Assembly: GCF_945957345.1 (NCBI RefSeq)
Contig: NZ_CAMFKW010000002.1
Coordinates: 115,875-179,874, forward strand
Source: an uncultured Allobosea sp.
GTDB taxonomy: Bacteria; Pseudomonadota; Alphaproteobacteria; Rhizobiales; Beijerinckiaceae
Reading direction: 5' to 3'
Length of the DNA: 64,000 bases
Positions 34,420 through 44,709 of this stretch are shown in pieces. Numbering within the stretch: the stretch's first letter is position 1; the number at the start of each line of letters is the position of its first letter. Below the pieces are notes generated by a model that saw only the letters and a list, made by a program, of their open reading frames with translations, made no database searches and was not told where the DNA came from. The translations under genes were made by a program, and so were the position numbers.

Positions 34420-34572
34420 ATGGCGCTTGAAGTTTCGCTGCTGCGCCGCCAATTGCTCGCGCTTGGCCTTCCGTGTGGCGCCGGTCTGGTTCTGTTGACG
34501 CTTGCCCGGTTCGCGCGCTTGTGGCGTTTGAATGCCTGCTGGCGCGGCCTTGCTCGCGCCCGGAGGGAATGA
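34420..34572 (+). CDS. Possible 50-residue membrane peptide
   Basis: Short ORF with one hydrophobic helix (LLALGLPCGAGLVLLTLARF) flanked by basic residues. GGAG lies 9 bases before the ATG. Lies alone upstream of gor. Only weak support; it may be chance. Confidence 0.3.
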   Translation: MALEVSLLRRQLLALGLPCGAGLVLLTLARFARLWRLNACWRGLARARRE

Positions 34573-34662
34573 TGGGTCGCCGCGTTAGCGCAGGTGATCG
34601 CGCGATTGTTTCGCGGCTTGCCGTCCTCCGATCCGGGCGGCTGGACGCCTTTAGGGGGTATC

Positions 34663-36033
34663 ATGGCTGAGTTCGACGTCGATCTGTTCGTCATCGGGGC
34701 AGGCTCGGGCGGCACGCGCGCGGCGCGCATCGCCGCCGGCCACGGCGCCCGGGTCATGATCGCGGAGGAGGATCGCATCGGCGGCACCTGCGTCATCCGC
34801 GGCTGCGTGCCCAAGAAGCTCTTCGTCTATGCCAGCCGCTTCGCCGAGGATTTCGAGGACGCGGCCGGTTTCGGTTGGACCCTGCCTCAAGCCCCCGTCT
34901 TCGATTGGCCGACACTGCGCGATGCCGTCGCAAACGAGGTCACCCGCCTCTCAGGCCTCTATCGCAAGGGGCTGGAAGGCGCGAAAGTCCAGATTCGCGA
35001 GGAACGCGCCGTCATCGAAGGGCCGCATCAGGTTCGTCTGACGAAGAGCGGGGAGGTGATCCGCGCTCGCCATATCCTGGTCGCGACCGGCGGCTGGCCT
35101 TCCTTCGACCCGCCGATCCCCGGCGGCGAACTCGGCATCTCGTCCAACGAGGTCTTCAACCTGCCTGCGCTGCCGAAGCGACTGCTCGTCGTTGGCGGCG
35201 GCTATATCGCGCTGGAATTCGCGAGCCTCTTCGCCCGGCTCGGCGTCGCGGTGACCGTGCTGCACCGGGGCGACAACATCCTGCGCGGCTTCGACGAGGA
35301 TATCCGCACCCGGCTGCGCGATGCGCTCGCACATGCCGGCATCACCCTGCGGCTCGGCTGCACCATCGACCGGATCGAAGAACTGGCCGACGGTACCCGC
35401 CGCGCCCATTGCGCGCATGGCGCGCCGATCGATGCCGATGTGGTCCTCGTCGCCACCGGCCGCCGCCCCAACACGAGGGGGCTCGGCCTGGAGCAGGCCG
35501 GCGTCGTTATGGGGCCGCTCGGCGAGATCAAGGTCGATGCGGCCTCGGCCAGCAGCGTGCCTTCGATCCATGCCGTCGGCGACGTCACCAACCGCGTGAA
35601 CCTGACGCCGGTCGCGATCCGCGAGGGCCATGCCTTTGCCGACAGCACCTTCGGCAGCCGCAACTGGACGGTCGACCACGCGACCATCGCCTCGGCCGTC
35701 TTCACGACGCCCGAGATCGGCACCGTCGGCCTGACGGAAGCGCAGGCTGTTGCCGCCGGCCATGAGGTCAAGGTTTTCGAATCCGGCTTCCGCCCGATGA
35801 AGGCGACGATCTCCGGCCGGCAGGAGCGCATCTACATGAAGCTCGTGGTCGACGCGAAATCGGACAAGGTGCTCGGCGTCCACATCCTCGGCCACGATGC
35901 CGGCGAGATCGTCCAGGCGGTCGGGATCGCCGTGACGATGGGCGCGACCAAGGCCGATTTCGACCGCACCGTCGCGCTGCATCCGAGCGCGGCCGAGGAG
36001 CTGGTGACGATGCGGACGCCGCGGGCAGGGTAG
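34663..36033 (+). CDS. gor: Glutathione-disulfide reductase
   Basis: Cytosolic FAD enzyme that regenerates glutathione from its disulfide with NADPH. 456 residues. FAD motif VIGAGSGGTRAARIAAGHGA near residue 10, redox-active disulfide in GGTCVIRGCVPKK (the C-x4-C of this family), NADPH Rossmann motif GGGYIALEFASLF near residue 176, and C-terminal active-site His-Glu in LHPSAAEE. The ATG at 34663 with AGGGGG ahead replaces the longer frame from 34594. Confidence 0.93.
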   Translation: MAEFDVDLFVIGAGSGGTRAARIAAGHGARVMIAEEDRIGGTCVIRGCVPKKLFVYASRFAEDFEDAAGFGWTLPQAPVFDWPTLRDAVANEVTRLSGLYRKGLEGAKVQIREERAVIEGPHQVRLTKSGEVIRARHILVATGGWPSFDPPIPGGELGISSNEVFNLPALPKRLLVVGGGYIALEFASLFARLGVAVTVLHRGDNILRGFDEDIRTRLRDALAHAGITLRLGCTIDRIEELADGTRRAHCAHGAPIDADVVLVATGRRPNTRGLGLEQAGVVMGPLGEIKVDAASASSVPSIHAVGDVTNRVNLTPVAIREGHAFADSTFGSRNWTVDHATIASAVFTTPEIGTVGLTEAQAVAAGHEVKVFESGFRPMKATISGRQERIYMKLVVDAKSDKVLGVHILGHDAGEIVQAVGIAVTMGATKADFDRTVALHPSAAEELVTMRTPRAG

Positions 36034-36286
36034 TCGCACCTGCGTTGAATCGCTTTGCGAAGCGCTTGAATCGGGATGGCAGGCGGTTGCCGCGGCGTGG
36101 CAACGGCCTCCGCCATCCCATTGCAGGGAATCGGTTTTTCGAGCACGGCCGATGCGTTGAGGGAAGGGGCCCGGCGGCGACTTTCTCGTGATGGTGGCCA
36201 TTCAGCTACCATCGGTGTATAGCCGCCCCTTCGCGCTACCAAGAGGTTAACGATGCGCGATCTCACAATCAGGAGCACGTAGTCCC

Positions 36287-37672
36287 ATGTCCGAGCGGTG
36301 GACGCCAGAGAGCTGGAGGGCCAAGCCCGCCCAGCAGATTCCGGATTATCCGGACCAGGCAGCCTTGAAGGCGGTCGAGCAGCAGCTCGCCGGCTTTCCG
36401 CCGCTCGTTTTTGCAGGCGAGGCGCGCAAGCTCAAACGGGCGTTGAGCAAGGTCGCCGCCGGTGAGGCCTTCCTGCTGCAGGGGGGCGATTGCGCCGAGA
36501 GCTTCGCCGAGCATTCGGCTGACAATATCCGCGACTTCTTCCGTCTGTTCCTGCAGATGGCGGTCGTCCTGACCTTCGCCGGCGGCTCGCCGGTGGTGAA
36601 GGTCGGCCGCATCGCCGGCCAGTTCGCCAAGCCGCGCTCGGCCCCGACCGAGACGATCGGCGGCGTCGAACTGCCGAGCTACAAGGGCGACATCGTCAAC
36701 GACAACGAGTTCACGGCCGAGGCGCGCATCCCCGATCCGCGCCGTCAGCTCGAGGGCTATCGCCAGTCGGCGGCGACGCTGAACCTGATCCGCGCCTTCG
36801 CGACCGGCGGCTATGCCAATCTCGACAACGCGCATCGCTGGATGCTCGGCTTCGTCAAGGATAGCCCGCAGTCGCATCGCTACCAGGAGGTGGCCGAGCG
36901 CATCACCGAGGCGCTGGAATTCATGCGCGCCATCGGCATCGATCCGGAGACCCATCCGGAGATGCGCACGACCGACTTCTACACCAGCCACGAGGCGCTG
37001 CTGCTCGGCTACGAGCAGGCGATGACGCGCACGGATTCGACGACCGGCGAGTGGTACGACACCTCCGGCCACATGCTCTGGATCGGCGATCGCACGCGTC
37101 AGATCGATCATGCCCATGTCGAGTTCTTCCGCGGCATCCGCAATCCGATCGGCCTGAAATGCGGCCCCTCGACCACGGTCGACGGCCTGCTCAAGCTGAT
37201 CGACGTGCTCGATCCGCAGAACCAGGCGGGCCGCCTGACGCTGATCGCGCGCTTCGGTGCCGACAAGGTCTTCGACCACCTGCCGGCGCTGGTGCGGGCG
37301 ACCAAGCGGGAAGGCCGCAATGTCGTCTGGTCCTGCGACCCGATGCACGGCAATACGGTCAAGGCCGCAAGCGGCTACAAGACGCGGCCCTTCGATCTGA
37401 TCCTGGGCGAGGTGAAGAACTTCTTCGCCGTCCACCAGGCCGAAGGCACCCATGCCGGCGGCTTGCATCTGGAGATGACCGGCAAGAACGTCACCGAATG
37501 CACGGGCGGCGCCCGCGGCATGACGGACGCCGATCTCAACGACCGCTACCACACCTTCTGCGACCCGCGCCTCAACGCGGAGCAGGCGCTGGAGCTCGCC
37601 TTCATCGTCGCCGAGCTGGTCAAGCGCCAGCGCGCCGGCCGGGCGCGGCCTGAGGTCGAGGCGGCCGAGTAA
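36287..37672 (+). CDS. Class II 3-deoxy-7-phosphoheptulonate synthase
   Basis: First enzyme of the shikimate pathway, condensing phosphoenolpyruvate and erythrose 4-phosphate. The 461-residue plant/type II form. Seen: [14 protein letters not shown] with the metal-ligand Cys near residue 67, [16 protein letters not shown], and [17 protein letters not shown] with His near residue 350. NEAR the C-terminus [10 protein letters not shown] supplies further ligands. Monocistronic, with a strong terminator behind it. Confidence 0.94.
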   Translation: MSERWTPESWRAKPAQQIPDYPDQAALKAVEQQLAGFPPLVFAGEARKLKRALSKVAAGEAFLLQGGDCAESFAEHSADNIRDFFRLFLQMAVVLTFAGGSPVVKVGRIAGQFAKPRSAPTETIGGVELPSYKGDIVNDNEFTAEARIPDPRRQLEGYRQSAATLNLIRAFATGGYANLDNAHRWMLGFVKDSPQSHRYQEVAERITEALEFMRAIGIDPETHPEMRTTDFYTSHEALLLGYEQAMTRTDSTTGEWYDTSGHMLWIGDRTRQIDHAHVEFFRGIRNPIGLKCGPSTTVDGLLKLIDVLDPQNQAGRLTLIARFGADKVFDHLPALVRATKREGRNVVWSCDPMHGNTVKAASGYKTRPFDLILGEVKNFFAVHQAEGTHAGGLHLEMTGKNVTECTGGARGMTDADLNDRYHTFCDPRLNAEQALELAFIVAELVKRQRAGRARPEVEAAE

Positions 37673-37698
37673 GGCGCCTCACAAGGCTCATGAACAGG

Positions 37699-37728
37699 AA
37701 AGGCCGGGGCTCTCGCCCCGGCCTTTTC
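37699..37728 (+). terminator. Rho-independent terminator after DAHP synthase
   Basis: Stem aaaggccggggc (37699-37710) and gccccggccttt (37715-37726), loop tctc, followed by tcgttt. May also serve the convergent porin gene. Confidence 0.87.
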
Positions 37729-37751
37729 GTTTCAAGCCATGATACGCTGCG

Positions 37752-38615
37752 TCAGAACTTGACGCCCAGAGCGGCGCGCGCGGTGTTGACCGTCGTCGTC
37801 GTGCCTTCGACATCGGCGAAGCGGATCAGCTGGTATTCGCCGCGCAGGAACATGTTGTCCGTCAGGGCCCAGTCGACACCGCCGCCCACCGTCAAGCCGA
37901 AGCCGTAGACGTTCTTCTTGGTGGAGCCGACAGTGAGGGGGTAGCCATTGGCTTGTCCCTGAGAGATGACTCCCGTCACCGGATTGGTCTGAGTCAGGTA
38001 ATTCGTGGCGGTGACCGTCGACATCGTATTGAAGCGGCCGACCGCGCCGCCGATCGTTGCGAAGGGCATGAAGTTGCCAAAGGCCCACCCCAGGCGCACA
38101 CGCGCGGTCGCATAGTCGTCGAGCTTCGCGCCTTGCTGTGTCGTCAGCGTGAAATCATTGACAGTGCCGTCAGGCGTCACGGCACGCCGTGCGATGTAAT
38201 CATCGATCTGATAGCTGTGCCCCGAGCGTGTATAGTCAGCTTCGAAGCCGAGGACCGCGTCTCCGAAGGCCCAGTTGTAGCCCGCAAAGCCGAAATAGGT
38301 GGCCCCGCTATCGCTCTTCGATGGCAGATTGTTCACCAGGTTGCCCATATCGATCTGCTGGCCCAGCGTCGTATTGCGGAACGCAAAGCGGGCGAGATCT
38401 TGCAAGCCGGTGCCGGGCTTGAACTGGGTGTCGGAGACGCCTGCGCCACCGCCGAAATAGAAGCCGTCCCAGGTGAAGCGGCTCGGAGGGGGCGGCGCGT
38501 CCTCGATCTGAGAGCCGCGCAGGACGGGATAGTCCGCGGCCAGAATCGGCGCAGCAAGAAGGCTGGTGGCGAGGGCGGTGGACCCAAGCATGAGCGCGAC
38601 GGAACGGATGCGCAT
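37752..38615 (-). CDS. Outer-membrane beta-barrel protein (Omp25/31 type)
   Basis: 287 residues. Signal peptide (SVALMLGSTALATSLLAAPILA) cleaved near residue 26, then WDGFYFGGGAGV, the usual opening of Hyphomicrobiales Omp25/Omp31 barrels. Alternating strands follow, and the C-terminus ends in phenylalanine (RAALGVKF) as needed for BAM-dependent insertion. The segment between residues 65 and 105 looks like a long surface loop. A monocistronic gene; a structural or porin role is known for the family. Confidence 0.9.
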   Translation of the reverse strand: MRIRSVALMLGSTALATSLLAAPILAADYPVLRGSQIEDAPPPPSRFTWDGFYFGGGAGVSDTQFKPGTGLQDLARFAFRNTTLGQQIDMGNLVNNLPSKSDSGATYFGFAGYNWAFGDAVLGFEADYTRSGHSYQIDDYIARRAVTPDGTVNDFTLTTQQGAKLDDYATARVRLGWAFGNFMPFATIGGAVGRFNTMSTVTATNYLTQTNPVTGVISQGQANGYPLTVGSTKKNVYGFGLTVGGGVDWALTDNMFLRGEYQLIRFADVEGTTTTVNTARAALGVKF

Positions 38616-38767
38616 CCTGATCTCCCCGAGCAGCGGTCCGGTTCCACCCGTTTCACCCTGCTCTGGGGTCGATTCATGCCTTGGTAACCCTAATGCCGGG
38701 TTAACGATGCCAAATTCCGCTGAAACGCCGGATTGTCGCCCGCCGGCAAACGCGCCATAAGCCGGCC

Positions 38768-40108
38768 ATGACCTCGCCCTTGGTTCGCTTCGCGCCGTCG
38801 CCCACCGGCTATCTCCATATCGGCAACGCCCGGCCGGCGCTGTTCAACTGGCTGTTCGCCCGCCGGCACAGCGGCCGCTTCCTGCTGCGTTACGACGATA
38901 CCGACATCGCCCGCTCGAAGCCGGAATATGCCGATGCGATCGCCGAGGACCTGGGCTGGCTCGGCATCGTGCCCGATCAGGTGATCAAGCAGTCGCAGCG
39001 GCTCGCGATCTACGATGCCGCCGCCGACCGCTTGCGTGGGGCAGGGCGGCTCTATGCCTGCTACGAGACGGCCGACGAGCTCGACCGGCGCCGCAAGCGC
39101 CAGCTCGCCCGCGGCCTGCCGCCGATCTATGACCGCGCCGCGCTGAAGCTCACCGACGAGCAGAAGGCGGCCTTCGCGGCGGAAGGGCGCAAGCCGCATT
39201 GGCGCTTCCTGCTGGAGGCGCGCGAGGTCGCCTGGGACGATTTGGTGCGCGGCGCTTCTCATGTCGATTGCGCCTCGCTCTCGGACCCGGTGCTGGTGCG
39301 CGAGGATGGCAGCTATCTCTACCATCTGCCGTCCGTGGTCGACGATATCGAGACCGGCGTCACGCATATCGTCCGCGGCGAGGATCATGTCACCAACACG
39401 GCGATGCATATCCAGATGTTCGAGGCCCTCGGTGCCGGGCTGCCGACCATGGCGCATGTCAATCTGCTGACCACGGCGAGCGGCGAGGGGCTGTCCAAGC
39501 GCCTCGGCCATCTCTCGCTGCGCGGCCTGCGCGAGACCGGTGTCGAGGCTCTGGCCGTCGCCGCGCTCGCGACGCTGGTCGGCACCTCCGACGCGGTGCG
39601 GCCGGTCGCGAGCCTCGACGAGCTTGCAGGCCTTGTCGAGCTCGCCCATGTCTCACGCGCGCCGGCCAAGTTCGACGAGCACGAGCTGGAGACGCTGAGC
39701 GCGCGCACGCTGCACCAGTTGCCGCTGGCAGCAGTCGCCGATCGTCTGAAGGCGCTTGGCGTCGCGGCCGACGAGGCATTCTGGCAGGCCGTGCGCGGCA
39801 ATCTCGCCAAGCTGGACGAGGCGGCTCAGTGGTGGCGGATCGTGCAGGGGCCGATCGCGCCCGTGATCGCCGATCAAAGCTTCGCAGCCACGGCGGCCGG
39901 TTTGCTGCCGGCCGAGCCCTTCGACGCAACGACCTGGAAGAGCTGGACGCAGGCCGTCTCGGCCGCGACGGGCGCGAAGGGCAAGGCGCTGTTCATGCCG
40001 TTGCGCCAGGCGCTGACGGGGCTCGACCATGGGCCGGAGCTGGCGGCGCTGCTGCCGCTGATCGGGCGCGACAAGGCGCTGAAGCGGCTGGCAGGCGAAA
40101 ACGCCTGA
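38768..40108 (+). CDS. gltX: Glutamate--tRNA ligase
   Basis: 446-residue class I aminoacyl-tRNA synthetase. The HIGH box reads [12 protein letters not shown], and the KMSKS-equivalent is [10 protein letters not shown] near residue 244. The motif normally written RIEDTD is RYDDTD, which is typical of one of the two GluRS paralogues in alphaproteobacteria. Such enzymes may charge tRNA-Gln with glutamate for GatCAB. A second gltX elsewhere in the genome is therefore likely. Divergent from the porin gene. Confidence 0.92.
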   Translation: MTSPLVRFAPSPTGYLHIGNARPALFNWLFARRHSGRFLLRYDDTDIARSKPEYADAIAEDLGWLGIVPDQVIKQSQRLAIYDAAADRLRGAGRLYACYETADELDRRRKRQLARGLPPIYDRAALKLTDEQKAAFAAEGRKPHWRFLLEAREVAWDDLVRGASHVDCASLSDPVLVREDGSYLYHLPSVVDDIETGVTHIVRGEDHVTNTAMHIQMFEALGAGLPTMAHVNLLTTASGEGLSKRLGHLSLRGLRETGVEALAVAALATLVGTSDAVRPVASLDELAGLVELAHVSRAPAKFDEHELETLSARTLHQLPLAAVADRLKALGVAADEAFWQAVRGNLAKLDEAAQWWRIVQGPIAPVIADQSFAATAAGLLPAEPFDATTWKSWTQAVSAATGAKGKALFMPLRQALTGLDHGPELAALLPLIGRDKALKRLAGENA

Positions 40109-40118
40109 GCACCCACGG

Positions 40119-40255
40119 TTGTCATTCCGGGGCGAGCGCGCTGCGCTCGAACCCGGAACCTACGACTGGGTGAGCCACTTCGAGGTGCCGTCATCGAGGC
40201 GTGCCCCAGTCGCGGATTCCGGGTTCAGGCCTGACGGCCTGCCCCGGAACGACAA
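40119..40255. repeat. Palindromic intergenic repeat, family B
   Basis: Ends pair as ttgtcattccgggg (40119-40132) and ccccggaacgacaa (40242-40255) with one mismatch or bulge. Inner segments gaacccggaa and attccgggttc pair as well. Sits between the convergent gltX and MFS genes; typical of dispersed repeats in this order. Confidence 0.75.
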
Positions 40256-40274
40256 AAGGGCACACGGCTGATCT

Positions 40275-41600
40275 TCACTCGTGCCGGTTCATCGCCGAAG
40301 CGTGCTTGGTGTCGCGCATGGTCGTGTAGACCAGCAGCGAAACGAAGATCACGGCGGAGAGATAGTAGTAGAACCACTGTTCGTGGCCCTGCTGCTTGAA
40401 GAACAGGGCGATGGCCGGCGCTGTGCCGCCGAAGATCGACACCGTCAGCGCATAGGGCACCGCGACGCCGGTCGCGCGGATGGACGTCGGGAAAAGCTCG
40501 GCCTTCACCACCGCGTTGATCGAGGTGTACCCGGCGACGAAGACCCAGGCGCCCGAGATCAGCAGGAAGGCGACCCAGGGGGATTTTGTGCCGGCCAGCG
40601 TGGTCAGGATCGGCACGGTGAGCAGCGTACCGGCGACGCCGAAGAAGACCAGCATCGGCTTTCGGCCGATCCTGTCGGAGATCAGCCCGTAGATCGGCTG
40701 CAGGATCGAGGCGAAGATCAGCGAGCCGGCGATGACATAGGTCGTCACGATATCGGACAGGCCGACAGTCTGCTTCACGAAGGTCTGCATATAGGTCGTG
40801 AAGGTGTAGAAGGCGGCGGTGCCGCCGGCGGTGAGGCCGATCACGATCGCAACCTCGCGCGGATATTTCAGCAGGCCCTTGAGCGAGCTCTCGCGCTTCA
40901 GACCGCTCTTCTTCGCGGCCTCGAAGGATTCCGTTTCGTGCATGTGTCGGCGCATGATCATGGCGGTGATCGCCAACGCCGCACCAATGACGAAGGGAAT
41001 GCGCCAGCCCCAGGCGACGAGCTGCTCATGGGTCAGGAAGACGTTCTGGAGCAGCAGCAGAACGAGGATCGCGGTGAGCTGTCCGCCGATCAGCGTCACG
41101 TATTGGAAGCTTGAATAGAAGCCGCGATGCTCGGGGTCGGCGACCTCCGTGAGGTAGGTGGCGCTTGCCCCGTATTCGCCGCCGAGGCTCAGGCCTTCGA
41201 TGATGCGTGCCACGGCCAGCAGGGCCGGCGCGGCGAAACCGATCGAGGCATAGGTCGGCGTCACCGCGATGATCAGCGAGCCGAAGCACATCATCACGAC
41301 CGAGATGGTCAGCGAGAGCCGCCGCCCGTAGCGATCTGCCAGATGGCCGAAGAGCCAGCCGCCGAGCGGGCGCACGATGAAGCCGGCCGCGAACAGCGTC
41401 GCGGCATTGAGCTGCTGCACCACCGGATCGTGGGAGGGAAAGAAGTGCGGCGCGAAATAGAGCGCGAAGGCGGTGTAGGCGTAGAAATCGTACCACTCGA
41501 CGAGATTGCCGACCGAGCCCATGAAGATCGCCTTGAGGCGGCGCTTGGCATCGTCGAATTCGATCGGATGGGCGGGGTGTGTCGCAGTCGTCTCGGACAT
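40275..41600 (-). CDS. MFS transporter of the metabolite:H+ symporter (MHS) type
   Basis: 441 residues, 12 hydrophobic helices. The MHS group is recognised by the N-terminal GSVGNLVEWYDFYAYTAFALYF and by FGHLADRYGRRLSL after helix 2. RIIEGLSLGGEYGASATYL follows in helix 4. Relatives include alpha-ketoglutarate and shikimate permeases (KgtP, ShiA), so an organic acid is the likely substrate. Monocistronic. Confidence 0.88.
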   Translation of the reverse strand: MSETTATHPAHPIEFDDAKRRLKAIFMGSVGNLVEWYDFYAYTAFALYFAPHFFPSHDPVVQQLNAATLFAAGFIVRPLGGWLFGHLADRYGRRLSLTISVVMMCFGSLIIAVTPTYASIGFAAPALLAVARIIEGLSLGGEYGASATYLTEVADPEHRGFYSSFQYVTLIGGQLTAILVLLLLQNVFLTHEQLVAWGWRIPFVIGAALAITAMIMRRHMHETESFEAAKKSGLKRESSLKGLLKYPREVAIVIGLTAGGTAAFYTFTTYMQTFVKQTVGLSDIVTTYVIAGSLIFASILQPIYGLISDRIGRKPMLVFFGVAGTLLTVPILTTLAGTKSPWVAFLLISGAWVFVAGYTSINAVVKAELFPTSIRATGVAVPYALTVSIFGGTAPAIALFFKQQGHEQWFYYYLSAVIFVSLLVYTTMRDTKHASAMNRHE

Positions 41601-41789
41601 GGCGGCCTTCTGAGCTGGGGAGCGTCAGAAGCGGGCGCGCGGCGCAAACGAGCCGTGGGACGGGTCTGGCGGCCTCCCGGAGGCGGCTTGGAAGGCTCCT
41701 TTATGCGGCGCTTCCGGCCATGCGTCCAGCAGTGATCCTGCTCTTGCCGAACAGCCTTCCATGCCGCGTCGGCATGGAACTTTCCGCGT

Positions 41790-42950
41790 TCAGGGCCTGA
41801 CGATCTGCGGACTGAGATTCGGCGCGAGGTTCGGCGCCACGATGCGAACCTGGCGACGCTCGCCGGTGACGCTCTGCGACTCGCTCTTCAGCCCGTCCTT
41901 CTTGTCGAGCACCTTCTCGCCGACGATGTCGGGACCGACGCCGGCCGACTCGGTGCCGGAGGTCGGCGAATCTTCCGACGGCATCGGCTTCTCGTCGGGC
42001 ACGGCTGGAGCGGGCGCTGCGGCCGCGGGCTGGGGCGTCGCACCCTTGCGCTTGGGGTCGATCTTCGGACGCGACAGCTCGGCTGCGCGCTGCTCGCTGA
42101 GGATGACGTCGCCCTTGCGCTTGTCGAGCAGGTATTCGGCATCCTTGAGGGCGGCCGACCAGCTCTGCCCCTGGCCGCGGCAGGTGCAGGCGGCATCGAA
42201 GCTGCGGGTGTATTTCCCGGCATTGGCCAGCGAGGAATAGGGCTGCCCGGTCGAGCGCGAGGCGGCATTCTGGATGTCGCCGCCGGCGCTCATGCCATAG
42301 GCGCGCGTCTCGGTGCCCGGGCAGAGCGCCTGGCACATCTCGTCGCCGTTGCCGGTATTGTTCGAGAGCGGGAAGAAGAAGCCGTCGCAGGTGCGGACGC
42401 AAACGGTCTGCGGGCCGCCCAGGCGAGGTTTCGCCGGTTCGGTCGGCTGCTCGGGATCGAGTTCGGGCAGGGTCGAATCGATTTCGCCGGGGGCGGGGTC
42501 GCGCCCGAAGATCGTGTCGAAGAAGCCGCGCGGCTGCGCCCGGCAATTATTGTTGATCGCCGCCGCGAGCTGGGCGCGGCGCTGGGCGATGCCGCCGCCT
42601 TCCGCCTGGCGCTGCAACTGACCGTACTGGTTCTGGAGCTGGCCGAGCTGCTGGCGAATGAAATTGCATTGCGGCGGAGGCGATTCGAAGAAGCTGAAAC
42701 CGCGATCGCAGCCCATCGAGCGGTACTGGTTGCTCAATTGGGCAAGCTGGGCGCCGACGCGCTGGGCGGCCTGCGCCGCGCGCGGATCGCTGCCGCTCTG
42801 GCCCTGCAGGCTTTCGAGCTCGGCACGCCAGGCATTGCAGGACGCCGACTGCGCCACGGCGGTGCCGCCGAGAGCGGCCAGCATCACGAGGGCCATGCCG
42901 AAGCGTCGGGAAAGTCGCAGCATCATCGCAGGTCGGGTCACGTCATCCAT
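41790..42950 (-). CDS. Exported DUF2865 protein
   Basis: 386 residues. A signal peptide (MALVMLAALGGTAVAQ) is followed by a coiled-coil-like cysteine-containing region (CNAWRAELESLQGQ). The conserved DUF2865 core near residue 200 has CVRTCDGFFFPLS, CQALCPGTETRAY and ACTCRGQGQSWSAALKDAEYL. Six or more cysteines suggest disulfides in the periplasm. A proline/alanine-rich tail ends the protein. The family is confined to Hyphomicrobiales and has no known function. Starts at 42950 or 42926; the longer one is given. Confidence 0.85.
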   Translation of the reverse strand: MDDVTRPAMMLRLSRRFGMALVMLAALGGTAVAQSASCNAWRAELESLQGQSGSDPRAAQAAQRVGAQLAQLSNQYRSMGCDRGFSFFESPPPQCNFIRQQLGQLQNQYGQLQRQAEGGGIAQRRAQLAAAINNNCRAQPRGFFDTIFGRDPAPGEIDSTLPELDPEQPTEPAKPRLGGPQTVCVRTCDGFFFPLSNNTGNGDEMCQALCPGTETRAYGMSAGGDIQNAASRSTGQPYSSLANAGKYTRSFDAACTCRGQGQSWSAALKDAEYLLDKRKGDVILSEQRAAELSRPKIDPKRKGATPQPAAAAPAPAVPDEKPMPSEDSPTSGTESAGVGPDIVGEKVLDKKDGLKSESQSVTGERRQVRIVAPNLAPNLSPQIVRP

Positions 42951-43231
42951 AGTCGAGCCGGCGGGCCGGCTCTGTCCGGGAAGTTCGGCCAACAGGGCCG
43001 GCCAGAGAACACCCGCCAAACACGACGGAACTATGGAGCGGAGCCTCGCCTGATAGGCTGCGGGGGCGCTCCATCGCGAGGGCCTCGCATGCCATATTCG
43101 CGAGGGCGCAGCAATCCGGGGACGCATGCACCGTCCCGGTGGTGGAAAACTTCCGTTCTGGTTAGAAGACCTGCGGCAGCGGCCCGTCCGCGCCGGCCTT
43201 CCGTGCAGCGCCAATGAGGCAAGCCCCGCCC

Positions 43232-44182
43232 ATGTCCGACTATCTGCCTCTTCACGAAGCCGTCATCCCGGAGCTGCCGAACTATTATCGCGGCAAGGTC
43301 CGCGAGAATTACGACCTGCCCGACAACCGCCGCATCCTGATCTCGACCGACCGGTTGTCCGCCTTCGACCGGGCGATCGCCTCGATCCCGCTGAAGGGTC
43401 AGGTGCTGACGCAGACCGCGCGCTACTGGTTCGAGCAGACCGCCGATATCTGCCCCAACCATGTCCTGGAATATCCCGACCCGAACGTCGTCGTCGGCCA
43501 GCGACTGGAAATCCTGCCGGTCGAGATGGTGGTGCGCGGCTATCTCGCCGGCACGACCGGCACCTCGATCCTGACCATGTACAAGCAGGGCCGGCGCGAG
43601 ATGTACGGCATGACCCTGCCGGATGGCCTGCGCGACAACGAGGCGCTGCCGCAAGCGATCATCACCCCGACCAGCAAGGCCTTCGACGGCGGGCATGACG
43701 AGCCGCTCTCGGCCGCCCAGATCGTCGGGGAGGGGCTGCTGACGCAGAAGCAATGGGACGAGATCTCGGCTTATGCGCTGGCGCTCTTCGCCCGCGGCCA
43801 GAAGCTCGCCCGCGAGCGCGGCCTGATCCTCGCCGATACCAAGTACGAGTTCGGCACCGATCCCGAGGGTCGCATCGTACTGGCCGACGAGATCCATACG
43901 CCGGATTCGAGCCGCTACTGGTTCGCCGAAAGCTACCCGGAGCGCTTCGCGTCCGGCGGCAAGCCCGAATCCTTCGACAAGGATTTCGTGCGCAACTGGG
44001 TGGTGGCGCGCTGCGATCCCTATACGCAGGACCTGCCGCCGATCCCGCAGGAGCTGATCGACCAGACCTCCGCGGTCTATGTTCGGGCCTACGAGGCGAT
44101 CACCGGGACGTCGTTCGCCTATCCGCCGAAGGGCGAAGACCCGGCCGAGCGGATCCGCCGCAACCTTGCGCGTTACTTCTGA
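43232..44182 (+). CDS. purC: Phosphoribosylaminoimidazole-succinocarboxamide synthase
   Basis: SAICAR synthase of purine synthesis, ATP-dependent joining of CAIR and aspartate. 316 residues, the longer subfamily. Seen: [15 protein letters not shown] near the N-terminus, [26 protein letters not shown] and LADTKYEFG. The ATG at 43232 gives the usual N-terminus; 43214 is an in-frame alternative. Not clustered with other pur genes here. Confidence 0.93.
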   Translation: MSDYLPLHEAVIPELPNYYRGKVRENYDLPDNRRILISTDRLSAFDRAIASIPLKGQVLTQTARYWFEQTADICPNHVLEYPDPNVVVGQRLEILPVEMVVRGYLAGTTGTSILTMYKQGRREMYGMTLPDGLRDNEALPQAIITPTSKAFDGGHDEPLSAAQIVGEGLLTQKQWDEISAYALALFARGQKLARERGLILADTKYEFGTDPEGRIVLADEIHTPDSSRYWFAESYPERFASGGKPESFDKDFVRNWVVARCDPYTQDLPPIPQELIDQTSAVYVRAYEAITGTSFAYPPKGEDPAERIRRNLARYF

Positions 44183-44194
44183 GAGACGGGGCGA

Positions 44195-44692
44195 TCAGGC
44201 CCCGTCTTCCTCGCGATAGTTCCCTGCCAGATGGCGGCCGCGCTCGGTCAGGGTCGAGAGCACGCGCTCGAACACCTTGAGTTCGTCGGGCGCGATGCCC
44301 TCGATCCAGCGTGCCTCGAAGCCGAGAGCCAGCGGCACGATCTGATCGTAGATGCGCTTGCCCGCCGGCGTCAGCGTCACGAAGGACTCGCGCCGGTCCT
44401 GCCGGTTCTCGGCGCGCGAGACGAGGCCGCGTTTCTCCAGCTCGTTGACGGCGCGCGAGACCTTGGTCTTGTGCATCTGCGCGAGCTCGCCGATGTCGCG
44501 CGAGGTCAGCTTGCCGAATTCGCCGAGCTGCGCGACGACCCGCCATTCCGGGATGCCGATGCCAAAATGCTCGCCATAGATGCGCCCGAGCGCCCTGCCG
44601 CCGAGCGTGCCGACGACATTGAGGCGATAGGGCAGGAAGCGCTCCAGATGGAGCGCCTGGTCTTCCGCTTCTGCGGTTGTCTTCTTCGTCAT
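44195..44692 (-). CDS. MarR-family transcriptional regulator
   Basis: 165-residue dimeric winged-helix regulator. The DNA-binding helices are KLTSRDIGELAQMHKTKVSR and the wing is AENRQDRRESFVTLTPAG, the classical MarR D-R-R pattern. It lies 17 bases after the TRAP binding-protein gene on the same strand and is divergent from the FAH-type hydrolase. Homologues in similar contexts control aromatic-acid catabolism, so it may regulate both neighbours. Confidence 0.88.
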   Translation of the reverse strand: MTKKTTAEAEDQALHLERFLPYRLNVVGTLGGRALGRIYGEHFGIGIPEWRVVAQLGEFGKLTSRDIGELAQMHKTKVSRAVNELEKRGLVSRAENRQDRRESFVTLTPAGKRIYDQIVPLALGFEARWIEGIAPDELKVFERVLSTLTERGRHLAGNYREEDGA

Positions 44693-44709
44693 GGTGAGGA
44701 CCCGACGCT

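Larger units (their letters stand above)
34100..34662. other. 563-base stretch upstream of gor
   Basis: Contains the tctC leader and promoter region (minus strand), a perfect 11-base hairpin at 34384-34412 and one possible small membrane ORF. Nothing else recognisable. Confidence 0.6.

Noticed and set aside
36060..36121. Terminator-like inverted repeat after gor
   Set aside because: Arms (gggatggcaggcggttgcc and its partner) pair only with bulges and there is no T-run; too weak to list as a feature.
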